From Fen-1273 sp963748405 (GTDB lineage: Bacteria > Bacteroidota > Ignavibacteria > UBA10030 > UBA6906), in contig CAVVIT010000007.1 in NCBI GenBank assembly GCA_963748405.1, positions 1-64,000 on the forward strand: 64,000 nt of DNA, given 5' to 3'. Under the pieces are notes generated by a model, which saw only the letters and a program-made list of their open reading frames with translations, was not told the origin of the DNA and ran no database searches. Below are positions 36,682 through 44,917 of the stretch, one piece after another. The stretch's first letter is position 1. Every line of letters begins with the position of its first letter. The position numbers and the translations under genes were made by a program.

Positions 36682-37989
36682 ATGACGATACATCAAGACT
36701 TGATTTCTAGGATTGAGAAGAAGCAAGCTGTTGTCGGCATCGTCGGTCTCGGCTATGTCGGGCTCCCCCTCATACTCTGCTTTGCGGAGAAGGGATTCAA
36801 GTCGATCGGTCTGGATATCGATCACGTCAAGACCAAATCGCTAATGAGGGGAGAATCTTACATCAAGCACATCCCCGCCGAAAGGATACAGAAAGCCGTC
36901 AAATCAGGTTTCTTTTCTGCGACCACCGACTTTTCCAAAGCCGCAGATTGTGACGCCATATTGATCGCTGTCCCGACTCCGCTCAACAAGAACCGGGAAC
37001 CCGATGTCCAATTCATAGTCTCGTCATCCGAAGCAATTGCACCTTACCTGCATGGGTCCCAGTTGATTGTTCTTGAGTCGTCGACGTATCCCGGAACGAC
37101 GGACGAGGTCATGGTGCCGATACTCGAGAGAAACGGGCTCAAGGTCAACATAGACTTTTTTGTCGCATTCTCTCCCGAACGCGAGGATCCTGCGAACAAA
37201 GATTACAGGACTGAAACGATCCCAAAGGTGGTAGGTGCCAACTCGCCGGAAGGCCTTGCCGTGGCCGAGATGCTGTATCAGCAAGTGGTAATCAGGACCG
37301 TACCTGTCTCATCTACGAGAGCCGCGGAGGCAACAAAGCTTCTCGAAAATACATTCCGCGCCGTCAACATCGCTCTTGTGAATGAATTGAAAATGACGTT
37401 TATGCGGATGGGGATCGACGTGTGGGAGGTTATCGAGGCGGCGAAGACGAAGCCCTTCGGCTATATGCCCTTCTACCCTGGTCCGGGCTTAGGTGGCCAT
37501 TGCATACCGATTGATCCTTTCTATCTTACATGGAAGGCTAGGGAGTTCGAGGCCAACACGAAATTCATCGAGCTTGCCGGTGAGATAAACACCTCGATGC
37601 CGGATTTTGTAATCCACAGAGCGATGCAAGTCCTGAACGAACACGGAAAGGCGACGAGGGGAGCAAAGGTTCTCATCCTCGGCTTGGCGTACAAGCCGAA
37701 TGTGGACGACGACAGGGAATCGCCTTCCTATCATCTGATGCAGAAGCTCGAAGAGCTGGGAGCGGTGGTCAGTTACAACGATCCCTATATCCCGGTGATA
37801 AGGGATAAAAGGGAGTTCGGGAAATACGTCGGACGGCGATCGGTCGAGATTTCGAACAACTTTGATTTGCTCCTGATCTCCACTCCTCACGACGAGTACC
37901 GCAAATTGGATTTCAGCAGCTTCTCCGTGCCGATTCTGGATACGCGTCACGTCATACCCACGCACACACCCGGGGTCTATCAGGCCTGA
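36682..37989 (+). CDS. UDP-HexNAc 6-dehydrogenase, WbpA/WecC-like
   Basis: 435 residues. VGIVGLGYVGLPLILCFAEKG binds NAD; AVPTPLNKNREPDVQFI, SSTYPGTTDE and FSPEREDPANKD follow; the catalytic cysteine lies in GPGLGGHCIPIDPFY. It oxidises UDP-GlcNAc (or an epimer) twice to the uronic acid. With the 4-epimerase at 20982 it would make UDP-GalNAcA, a possible substrate for the AsnB-like amidotransferase. It is the last gene recognisable as part of the polysaccharide locus; composition changes just after it. Confidence 0.9.
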   Translation: MTIHQDLISRIEKKQAVVGIVGLGYVGLPLILCFAEKGFKSIGLDIDHVKTKSLMRGESYIKHIPAERIQKAVKSGFFSATTDFSKAADCDAILIAVPTPLNKNREPDVQFIVSSSEAIAPYLHGSQLIVLESSTYPGTTDEVMVPILERNGLKVNIDFFVAFSPEREDPANKDYRTETIPKVVGANSPEGLAVAEMLYQQVVIRTVPVSSTRAAEATKLLENTFRAVNIALVNELKMTFMRMGIDVWEVIEAAKTKPFGYMPFYPGPGLGGHCIPIDPFYLTWKAREFEANTKFIELAGEINTSMPDFVIHRAMQVLNEHGKATRGAKVLILGLAYKPNVDDDRESPSYHLMQKLEELGAVVSYNDPYIPVIRDKREFGKYVGRRSVEISNNFDLLLISTPHDEYRKLDFSSFSVPILDTRHVIPTHTPGVYQA

Positions 37990-38000
37990 CGGCCCTTCCG

Positions 38001-38672
38001 ATGAAGCTCAACACAAACCCATACTACGCAGTGATTACCGGCGATATCGTCGAGTCCTCCGGTCTTTCTGTTCCTGACCGCCAGAGACTTGTGAAAGTGA
38101 TCGGGGAGTGTTCTCGTCAGATCCGCAGGATCTATGGCAAGATCATTCCGCTGGATGTTGATTTGTTCCGGGGAGACAGCTGGCAGGTGCTCCTTACGGA
38201 CCCTGTGCTCTCTCTCCGGGTGTCACTGATGTTTCGCGCCCTCCTCCGCTGGAGGATGGAATCCAGTGGTTTTGACACCCGACTCGCGATCGGAGTGGGG
38301 AGGGTCGATTCGATTTCGCGTCGGCGGGTTTCTGAGGGAGCCGGTGAGGCGTTTCGGGCCTCCGGACTTGCGCTAGACTCCTTGAAGAAGCGGAGAATGG
38401 CGTTTGCGTTTCCCGGTTCAGAACTCGAGCCTTCGCTCGACGTTTTTGTACACCTGCTCGACGAGATCGTTGTCCGCTGGTCGGACAGGCAGGCCCGGGC
38501 GATCGTGGGCGCATTACAGGGATGGACGCAGAAGAAGATAGCGGAAACCTGGGAAGTCTCGCGGATCACACAGCAGGCGGTCGCGCTCCATCTGGAAGCT
38601 GCCGGATGGCATGCCGTGGACCGCGGTGTCCGGGGGTTCGAGAAGCTCCTCTCGGCCGGAATTGGCCCGTAG
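38001..38672 (+). CDS. SatD family protein
   Basis: 223 residues. YYAVITGDIVESSGLS opens the SatD-type domain, LFRGDSWQVLL and LAIGVGRVDSI follow, and the C-terminal ~60 residues (WTQKKIAETWEVSRITQQAV) form a helix-turn-helix. The family is named after a streptococcal acid-tolerance locus; its biochemistry is poorly defined. SatD genes frequently sit next to DUF3307 membrane-protein genes, as here. The helix-turn-helix and the operator-like repeats downstream suggest it regulates the DUF3307 gene. Confidence 0.75.
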   Translation: MKLNTNPYYAVITGDIVESSGLSVPDRQRLVKVIGECSRQIRRIYGKIIPLDVDLFRGDSWQVLLTDPVLSLRVSLMFRALLRWRMESSGFDTRLAIGVGRVDSISRRRVSEGAGEAFRASGLALDSLKKRRMAFAFPGSELEPSLDVFVHLLDEIVVRWSDRQARAIVGALQGWTQKKIAETWEVSRITQQAVALHLEAAGWHAVDRGVRGFEKLLSAGIGP

Positions 38673-38702
38673 TCCCGCGGCGGGTGAGATTAACCGGGTG
38701 GG

Positions 38703-38765
38703 CTTGTAGTACTGAAAAACAAGCTAATATACTTGTAATTAAAAATAACAAGCATTTCTACTTGT
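38703..38765 (+). promoter_or_regulatory. CTTGT/ACAAG operator array with 29-bp period
   Basis: CTTGTA-type half sites start at 38703, 38732 and 38761, exactly 29 bp apart. Facing ACAAGC half sites start at 38719 and 38748, also 29 bp apart. The result is two dyads ACAAG-N8-CTTGT (38719-38736 and 38748-38765) in an AT-rich stretch directly before the DUF3307 gene. This looks like a cooperative repressor or activator binding region, with the neighbouring SatD-type helix-turn-helix protein as the obvious candidate ligand. Confidence 0.65.
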
Positions 38766-38784
38766 AATATAAGGAAGTGCTCCT

Positions 38785-39543
38785 TTGAATCCCCTTGCCG
38801 TCGATCTCGTGATCTGCCTCGCCGCGGCCCATTTCATCGGCGACTTCCTGATGCAGTCGGCCGAAATTGTGAAGCACAAGGAGAGGTTTCCGGTATTGAT
38901 CGGGCATGCGGCGGTGATTGCTGCGCTCAGTTACATCCTGTGCGGACTCTGGGGGATGTGGCAGGTGCCTGCGGCGATACTCATCACGCACGCCCTGATC
39001 GACTTTGTGAAGTCGACGTCAAAGCAGAAGGGGCCGTACGCGTTCATTGTCGACCAGTCCGCCCACGCGGCCGTGATCGTCGTTCTTGCGGTCCTCGTCG
39101 CCGGGGGCCCGGATTTGCACGTCTACTGGCTGGGACTCCTCGGCGTGTGGTATCTCAAGACGCTCATCGTCATTTCGGGAGCGATTGCGACTGTCAAGAT
39201 GGGGGGATTTCTGATCGGAGCTGCGGTGCGCCCAATTCAGCAGAGAATGTACGCCCACAGGAAGAACCTGGGCCTGGACGACGGGACGGACCATGCGGGA
39301 TTCGAGCAGGGAGGGATGATCATCGGTCAGCTTGAACGGGCGCTGATATTCATACTGACGCTTACGGGTCAGTCCGCCGGCATCGGCTTCCTGATCGCCG
39401 CGAAGTCGATTCTCCGGTTCGGGGAAGCGCAGGATCAAAGCCAGCGCATGGATGCGGAGTACATCATTATCGGCACGCTTATGAGCTTCGGGTGGGGGAT
39501 ACTGATCTCCTACCTCACACTCGTCCTTCTTCAGCAGGTCTAG
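38785..39543 (+). CDS. DUF3307 family membrane protein
   Basis: 252 residues, about six membrane spans. It starts LVICLAAAHFIGDFLMQS, with the conserved His and Asp of DUF3307, and contains ILITHALIDFVKS and FIVDQSAHAAVIVVLAV, whose His residues lie in or near membrane helices. The function of the family is unknown. TTG start with AAGGAAG upstream; an operator array sits in the 112-bp leader. Transcribed in the same direction as the SatD gene but probably with its own promoter. Confidence 0.8.
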   Translation: MNPLAVDLVICLAAAHFIGDFLMQSAEIVKHKERFPVLIGHAAVIAALSYILCGLWGMWQVPAAILITHALIDFVKSTSKQKGPYAFIVDQSAHAAVIVVLAVLVAGGPDLHVYWLGLLGVWYLKTLIVISGAIATVKMGGFLIGAAVRPIQQRMYAHRKNLGLDDGTDHAGFEQGGMIIGQLERALIFILTLTGQSAGIGFLIAAKSILRFGEAQDQSQRMDAEYIIIGTLMSFGWGILISYLTLVLLQQV

Positions 39544-39583
39544 AACCCGCCGCCCCGCCTATTCTCAATCAAGCAACCAGGGC

Positions 39584-40969
39584 CTACATCTTCAGCGTCA
39601 GCCCCACCCCCACTGATGCCCGCGAAAATGAGTCGTGTGAGAACAGCCATCCGATGTTGTCGGATGCGAATTCCAGCTCGACAACCCAGATCTTGAGCCC
39701 GAATCCGAGCGCGAAATCAAACCGGTCTTCTCCTCCGAACCCGACACCCGTCCTGAGCGGAAGGAACTCCCACGGTCGGTATTCCAACCCAAGCGAGAGG
39801 CGGCCCACCTTGCTCGATCCCGGAAAGTCGGAAAATCCCTGCGTGTAGTCGCACGCAGCCGTCATCTCCCCGTGGAATATGTGTTTCACCCAGGGGACGT
39901 TCTTGAGTTCGGCCTGCACCCCCATCCGGAGTGTCGTGGGGAGTCCTGTGCTGAAAGCCGCACCGGGCCTCGTATTGCCGGTTGTTGCATTCTGGAGCGA
40001 GTCGCGCTGGGCCTTGCTCGTCAGGTCGTCCAGGTGAACCTGCCCCAGTCCGTACACCTCCTTCACGTTTCCGTCCCACTGCATCGAGCCGATATCCGTG
40101 AGGCTGATCGCCGCGATAAGGTAGTCGTTGACTTCCGCCGAGAACCCCACGTCGAACCCGATACCGCTCCCCGCCGGGGCGGGAAGGGGGGAATTCTTGA
40201 AATCTGCGTGCGAGGCGACGCCGGCAATGTCGATGTTCCCGTTGAGTGCGCCGTCGGTCCCCGATGTGATCCAGGTGTTGTCCCGGGTGACCGATCCGTA
40301 GGCGAACCCGTGGACGAGCTTCACCGAGATCCCTCCCGACCAGTTCCTGAACCAGACGACGGGGGGAAGATCGAATCCCGCGGACAGTGCATACTGGCGC
40401 GTCCACGCGGCCGAACCGGTTGCCCCGCTGAAGTTGTATGAAGATCCCGGTGTCAGCCCTTCCAGGATGAACTTCGCATACTCTGCGGGAATGGACGCCG
40501 TCGCCGCCACCCGGTCCGTCGCGGTGAGTGCGAATGTCGCAAAATGTCCGAACCGGATCGCGAGCCCGACGGGGCGGACCTCTGCATCCGCTCCGACACG
40601 GCCTATCCCGCCAGGAAACGAGTTCAGCAGCTCCTGCTTGTCACTCTCCGAGAGGTTCTTTGCGACCCGCCCGGCCGGGGATTCCACACCCGTGAAGAAC
40701 TTGTTGTACATGCCGTATGTCAGGAAGTTGCTCCCGCCGCCCAGCCCGACGGGGAAGAGGCTCAGCGTCACGTTGGCATCGTCGTTGATCGCGAGGTTGG
40801 CCGGGTTGATGCCGATCGCGTCGAGGCCGCGGGAGGCGGCGACCGATGTTCTCGCCATCCCGAGTCCCCGTATGTTCGTCTGGTCCCCGGCGAACGCCTG
40901 CGATGAGAACATCCCGATCAACAGGGCGGCCGGGAGTATCCGGATCGAGTGACGGCAAAGTGTTTTCAT
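39584..40969 (-). CDS. DUF5723-like outer-membrane beta-barrel protein
   Basis: 461 residues. A signal peptide ending in SSQAFAG is followed by IRGLGMARTSVAASRGLDAIGINPANLA, the FadL/PorV-like opening found in DUF5723 proteins of FCB bacteria. Alternating amphipathic strands continue to the end, which closes with an aromatic-poor ASVGVGLTLKM strand. Location: outer membrane; cargo unknown. Its ATG overlaps the stop of the lipoprotein gene upstream (ATGA), so the two are translated together. Confidence 0.7.
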   Translation of the reverse strand: MKTLCRHSIRILPAALLIGMFSSQAFAGDQTNIRGLGMARTSVAASRGLDAIGINPANLAINDDANVTLSLFPVGLGGGSNFLTYGMYNKFFTGVESPAGRVAKNLSESDKQELLNSFPGGIGRVGADAEVRPVGLAIRFGHFATFALTATDRVAATASIPAEYAKFILEGLTPGSSYNFSGATGSAAWTRQYALSAGFDLPPVVWFRNWSGGISVKLVHGFAYGSVTRDNTWITSGTDGALNGNIDIAGVASHADFKNSPLPAPAGSGIGFDVGFSAEVNDYLIAAISLTDIGSMQWDGNVKEVYGLGQVHLDDLTSKAQRDSLQNATTGNTRPGAAFSTGLPTTLRMGVQAELKNVPWVKHIFHGEMTAACDYTQGFSDFPGSSKVGRLSLGLEYRPWEFLPLRTGVGFGGEDRFDFALGFGLKIWVVELEFASDNIGWLFSHDSFSRASVGVGLTLKM

Positions 40970-41664
40970 TTGTTCACCTGGTATGTAAGCTCCGCCCAGA
41001 CCCTGATGTTGATCGTCTGCGTCGCCTGAATGGCAGGGATATTCGCTCCGGGGACCAGCACCTGGAGGTAGTACACGATCAAATACGACTTGTTGAACTG
41101 CTGTATCTCCGTGTCGGAAAGCGTCAGGATTCTCTCCGTGTGGGAAGGAGACTGAACGACCCCCCCGACGACAGCCGGGGCGGGTACGGTGACGGAGTCC
41201 CCTGCTGCCTGGGGAATATCCATGACAAGCCGTTTCGCAGCGTCCAGGAAATGCAGCTTGACGGAAGCGTCAAGCGGGATGCTGTTGTCGACAGTGACGT
41301 GGATCTTGATGGACGTGAAGTCGTGCGCCGTCGTTGAGTCGACCAGCGTATGTCCCTGGTCCGATCCCGAGCTGTCTCCGATGACGGCGGTGTCCGAAAA
41401 ATGTCCCCCGGTAGAAGAGAATGTGACCGACAGTGGCACCGATGACTGAGTCCCCAGGGTGCCCAGTACAAGTGTGGGGGCCTTCTTTGCGAGATCGGTG
41501 ACCGAGTATGCTTTGACGGAAAGGGGAGAGGTCACCTGCGTCTCCCAGGTCGGTCCAACCGGGTCGAGAGGTTTGTCTATGCAGTTGAACGAGACGAGCG
41601 CGAGGGATATCACGCACGCCGCATTCGCAGCTCTTTTTGACTGGCGCAGGATCCCGTTTTGCAT
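40966..41664 (-). CDS. Probable secreted or lipid-anchored hypothetical protein
   Basis: 232 residues. A basic N-terminus and hydrophobic stretch (ACVISLALVSFNCIDKP) end in a Cys that could be lipidated, although the residues before it are not a canonical lipobox. The rest is beta-rich with no known motif. GGAGAG is placed well before ATG 41664. It precedes and overlaps the DUF5723-like barrel gene by four bases, so it may be a partner of that barrel on the periplasmic side. Confidence 0.65.
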   Translation of the reverse strand: MQNGILRQSKRAANAACVISLALVSFNCIDKPLDPVGPTWETQVTSPLSVKAYSVTDLAKKAPTLVLGTLGTQSSVPLSVTFSSTGGHFSDTAVIGDSSGSDQGHTLVDSTTAHDFTSIKIHVTVDNSIPLDASVKLHFLDAAKRLVMDIPQAAGDSVTVPAPAVVGGVVQSPSHTERILTLSDTEIQQFNKSYLIVYYLQVLVPGANIPAIQATQTINIRVWAELTYQVNK

Positions 41665-41690
41665 GGTTATGCTCTCCGCAAAATTTTTTT

Positions 41691-41719
41691 GCTATATAAA
41701 CTTGCATAATTTTAATCAA
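41691..41719 (-). promoter_or_regulatory. Possible promoter of the lipoprotein/barrel pair
   Basis: Read on the minus strand: TTGATT (41719-41714), 17 bp, then TATAGC (41696-41691), about 27 bp before the start codon. The surrounding 60 bp are strikingly AT-rich in a GC-rich region. The match is moderate, and FCB promoters often follow another consensus. Confidence 0.35.
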
Positions 41720-41821
41720 TATAGCTCAATAATCATATGACGCCTGTCAACTCTGGCAAAATTCGTTCGTGATACAAATCAATGAATCCAGTCTAAATTC
41801 GGCCCGTTTTTGATCGGGATT

Positions 41822-41841
41822 CGGGCATTCTCCAGTGCCCG
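41822..41841. other. Hairpin in the divergent intergenic region
   Basis: CGGGCA (41822-41827) pairs with TGCCCG (41836-41841). The 305-bp gap 41665-41969 that contains it separates two divergent units, so a terminator role is unlikely; a leader structure for the radical SAM gene is possible. TGATAG/CTATCA (around 41927 and 41951) form a second, looser dyad before the start codon. Confidence 0.3.
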
Positions 41842-41969
41842 CCTGGCAGTTTTTCTGCAAAAAGGTCTAAGTCCTTTCTCAATCTTTCGATCTATATCGA
41901 TTTGCAAAGTTCCTGCGTAACCTCTGATAGGTAATATCTGGCAAAAAATCTATCAAAGGGAAGGTCTCG

Positions 41970-43961
41970 ATGAATCTGCCCCTTGTAAACGAGGAAACGG
42001 TTACTCACACCACTGCGCTTGCCGGAGGTGTGCGGGAGCTGGACATCACGCTCATCCGTCCGACAAACTATACGGACGACGGGTACCCGATACAGATGCG
42101 CGTGGGCGTCATCCGGAGCAACACGCTGACACAGATGGGGACGCTGGTGCGCGACATTGTGAGCTACCCGTTCTTTTCCGGAGTGAAGCTCAACATCCGG
42201 TTGATCGACGAGGCGATCCAGCGCGTGCCCGTCAGGGAAATCGTCCGGAGATCCGGGATGAGTGGCGTGAGGACGATCGTGATGCTGGTCGGCGTGCAGA
42301 CGAACCAGTTTCCGCGGGCGCAGGATATCGCCGCGTGGTTCCTCCCTCACCGGATCCCGGTGATGATCGGCGGCTTCCACGTGAGCGGTATGCTCGCGAT
42401 GATCGGACTCACCTCGAGTCTCAGAGACGCTATGAGCAAGGGGATAATCCTCGTTGCCGGCGAAGTGGAAGGGGAGCGCCTCCCCGGCATCGTCCAGGAT
42501 GTGATTGAAGGAAGACAGGAGCCGCTGTACAATTTCCTGACCCCGACTCCTGATCTCGCGCAGATCCCGACCCCCCGGCTCAGGAAATCCGAGCTCAAGG
42601 GGTTCGCCTCTCCTTACAGCACCATCGATACGGGCCGGGGATGCGTCTTCGCCTGCGAGTTCTGCACGATCATCAACGTGCAGGGGCGTACGATGCGCTG
42701 CCGTGAGCCCGCCCAGGTGATTGAATTCGTCCGGCGCAACTTCCACGAAGCGGGGATCATACACAGCTTCTTCACGGACGACAACATCGCCCGGAACCCC
42801 CGCTGGCGCGAGCTCTTCGAGGGGCTCATCCTGCTGCGCGAGGAAGAGCACATCCCGTTCACGTTTATGATGCAGAGCGACCTTGCCGCGCGCAAGATCC
42901 CCCCGGGAGACTTCTTCACAACGGCTGCCCGCGCGGGATGTAACCAGGTCTTCTTCGGCGTCGAGAGCGTGAACAGGGACAACCTCAGGTCCCAGGGGAA
43001 ATTCCAGAACCAGGTCGCGGAATACAGGGACCTCGCCTCGCACCTTCATTCGCTCGGGATTGCCTGTCACGCCGGGTACATACTCGGGCTGCCGTTCGAC
43101 ACGCCGGAGAGCGTCACGCGGGATGTCGCCGAGCTCCAGCGCATCGGGTTCGATTCGGCGTCGTTCTACATCCTCTCGCCCCTGCCGGGGTCGCGGGATC
43201 ATCAGAGGTGGTGGCAGGAACGCCGTTGGATGGATCCGGATTTCAACACGTACGATTCGGCGCACGTCGCCGTGGCGCCCGAGCGGATGTCCCGGGATGA
43301 CCTGATGGAAACGTACCGGAAGGCGTGGGACCAGTTCTATTCTGTCGAGCATATGGTCAACGTGCTCAAGGAATGGGGGCACGATTGGTCCACGTACTGG
43401 AACCGCCTCTTCTTTTTCGCGGCCTACCTGTATGCGTCGAGGATCGAGGGGCTGCACCCGATGAACTGCGGGTTCTGGACCGTGCGGCACCAGGATGACC
43501 GCCGTTCAGGCTTTCCCCGGGAGGGATTGCTGAAGTTCTGGTGGTCGCGGTTCGGGACTATCGCCGCCCGCGTGTGGGGAATCGGGAAGCTCTTCTTCCA
43601 GCTTGAAGAGGTCTGGCTGCGGAGCCGTCCGAAGAGCCGGATCGAGGACGCGCTGCACGATCTCGTGGTGAAGACCCGGGCCGATGTCCTGGACTGGCGT
43701 GACCTGACATCAGGCGAGCTTGCGCTCCTGTACAGGAAGCTCAGGGACGAGATGCCCGATGTCGAGGTCCCCTCCGTCCTGCGCCTCTGGTGCAGGAAGC
43801 ACAATCCGTTCGCGGCCGCCTATACGCGGTCGTACGTCCGGAGGGCCTGGAGGCGCTGGTACGTGCACGCCTGGAACCCCCTGAAATGGACCGAGGTCTG
43901 GCTGTTCGAATGGGCAAACGGCATCCGGTTCCTCACTCATCTTCTGGTGGAAGGGAAGTAA
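41970..43961 (+). CDS. B12-binding-type radical SAM protein
   Basis: 663 residues. Residues ~25-200 (DITLIRPTNYTDDGYPIQMR, VMIGGFHVSG) have the layout of a cobalamin-binding Rossmann domain, though without a clear DxHxxG. The radical SAM core starts at GRGCVFACEFC, with cysteines 225, 229 and 232 as C-x3-C-x2-C. FFTDDNIARNP, FFGVESVNRDNL and GYILGLPFDTPESV are typical of the HpnJ/HpnP-like B12 radical SAM subclass. The C-terminal ~200 residues are Trp/Arg-rich and unassigned. AAGGGAAGG gives a strong start. Monocistronic; substrate unknown, possibly a lipid. Confidence 0.8.
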   Translation: MNLPLVNEETVTHTTALAGGVRELDITLIRPTNYTDDGYPIQMRVGVIRSNTLTQMGTLVRDIVSYPFFSGVKLNIRLIDEAIQRVPVREIVRRSGMSGVRTIVMLVGVQTNQFPRAQDIAAWFLPHRIPVMIGGFHVSGMLAMIGLTSSLRDAMSKGIILVAGEVEGERLPGIVQDVIEGRQEPLYNFLTPTPDLAQIPTPRLRKSELKGFASPYSTIDTGRGCVFACEFCTIINVQGRTMRCREPAQVIEFVRRNFHEAGIIHSFFTDDNIARNPRWRELFEGLILLREEEHIPFTFMMQSDLAARKIPPGDFFTTAARAGCNQVFFGVESVNRDNLRSQGKFQNQVAEYRDLASHLHSLGIACHAGYILGLPFDTPESVTRDVAELQRIGFDSASFYILSPLPGSRDHQRWWQERRWMDPDFNTYDSAHVAVAPERMSRDDLMETYRKAWDQFYSVEHMVNVLKEWGHDWSTYWNRLFFFAAYLYASRIEGLHPMNCGFWTVRHQDDRRSGFPREGLLKFWWSRFGTIAARVWGIGKLFFQLEEVWLRSRPKSRIEDALHDLVVKTRADVLDWRDLTSGELALLYRKLRDEMPDVEVPSVLRLWCRKHNPFAAAYTRSYVRRAWRRWYVHAWNPLKWTEVWLFEWANGIRFLTHLLVEGK

Positions 43962-44317
43962 GGGGGCCTGGAAGGTGAGATTCCCGGCCGGAGGGGGGGT
44001 CAAGGCCTGACGCCGATCCGGTGCCAGGAGAATTCTCCCTCCCCGCGTTGCTCCCGTAGTCGGAGAGATTCTCTCCGACGGACGTACGCGCGTTCGTCCG
44101 GACCGGCCCTGAGCACCCGCCTGCACTCCCGGCTTGGGGTTCCAGCCGCAAACAAATACTGTATCCCCCCCCTCGAAGCACCCCCCGTTGAACGATTGTG
44201 ATTGACACACGCCTGTCGCCGGGAAGATAACGGCGCAGACGTGGTCCCGTATGCTTCCGTGGTTGCTTTTTCACCCCGTCAGTAGTAACATAGGTATCAA
44301 GAACGCAGGAGGATGCA
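43962..44317. other. Intergenic region with two palindromes
   Basis: 356 bp without a gene. GGAGAATTCTCC (44027-44038) is a perfect 12-bp palindrome, and GTCGGAGAG-ATT-CTCTCCGAC (44059-44079) a perfect 9-bp-stem hairpin. Neither is followed by a T-run, so they may be operator sites or transcript structures rather than simple terminators. GGAGG precedes the next start codon. Confidence 0.4.
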
Positions 44318-44917
44318 ATGAAAACTCTTATGACACTGACATTCGTTCTCGCAGCCGCGACGGCATTCGCGGCCGACTGGCCGCGCGAGATAAACAGTCA
44401 GCAGGGAATGATCACGATCTATGAGCCGCAGATCAGCGCATTCGACGGCAATACCATGAATGCCCGCGCCGCGATTTCCATCACCCCCGCCGGGCAGACC
44501 GAGCCGATATTCGGGGCGGTCTGGATGGACTGCCGCATTATGACCGACCGTCCGACGCGCACTGTGAAGATCCAGGAACTGAAGGTGAAACAGATCCGGT
44601 TCCCCAACCGGCCGGAGGACGAGACCGCGGCGATCTCCGCATCTCTGGAACAGGAGATCCCTCAGTGGGACCTGACGTTCTCCCTCGACGAGCTCACGGA
44701 GAGCCTCGAAACGGCGCAGAAAGAAAAGGAGAATGCGCACGATATCGACGTCACCCCGCCGAAGATCATCGTCATGCAGCGTCCGGCGGTCCTCATACTC
44801 ATCGACGGGGAACCCGTCCTCACCGATGTCGAGGGGACGAACCTCCAGCGCGTCGCCAACACGCCGTATTTCATCGTGCAGGACGTGAACTCCGGAATGT
44901 TCTACCTGAGGGGGGGG
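44318..44917 (+). CDS. Carbohydrate-binding-type secreted protein, N-terminal part (before frameshift)
   Basis: A signal peptide (MKTLMTLTFVLAAATAFAADWP) is followed by PREINSQQGMITIYEPQISA, as in exported proteins annotated as carbohydrate-binding family V/XII. Coding quality continues to FYLRGG at a run of eight G (44910-44917); beyond it this frame turns basic and meaningless and stops at 45088, while the next frame continues the protein. One extra G (or two fewer) would join both parts. Either the base count is wrong or the gene is switched off by slippage. GGAGG lies six bases before the ATG. Confidence 0.7.

Noticed and set aside
41822..41860. Intrinsic terminator (CGGGCA hairpin with a later T-run)
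   Set aside because: It lies between divergent genes with nothing upstream to terminate, and the T-run is several bases away from the stem.
41892..43490. 532-codon minus-strand ORF
   Set aside because: Antisense shadow of the radical SAM gene in GC-rich DNA; composition is His/Arg/Pro/Glu-rich and matches no family.
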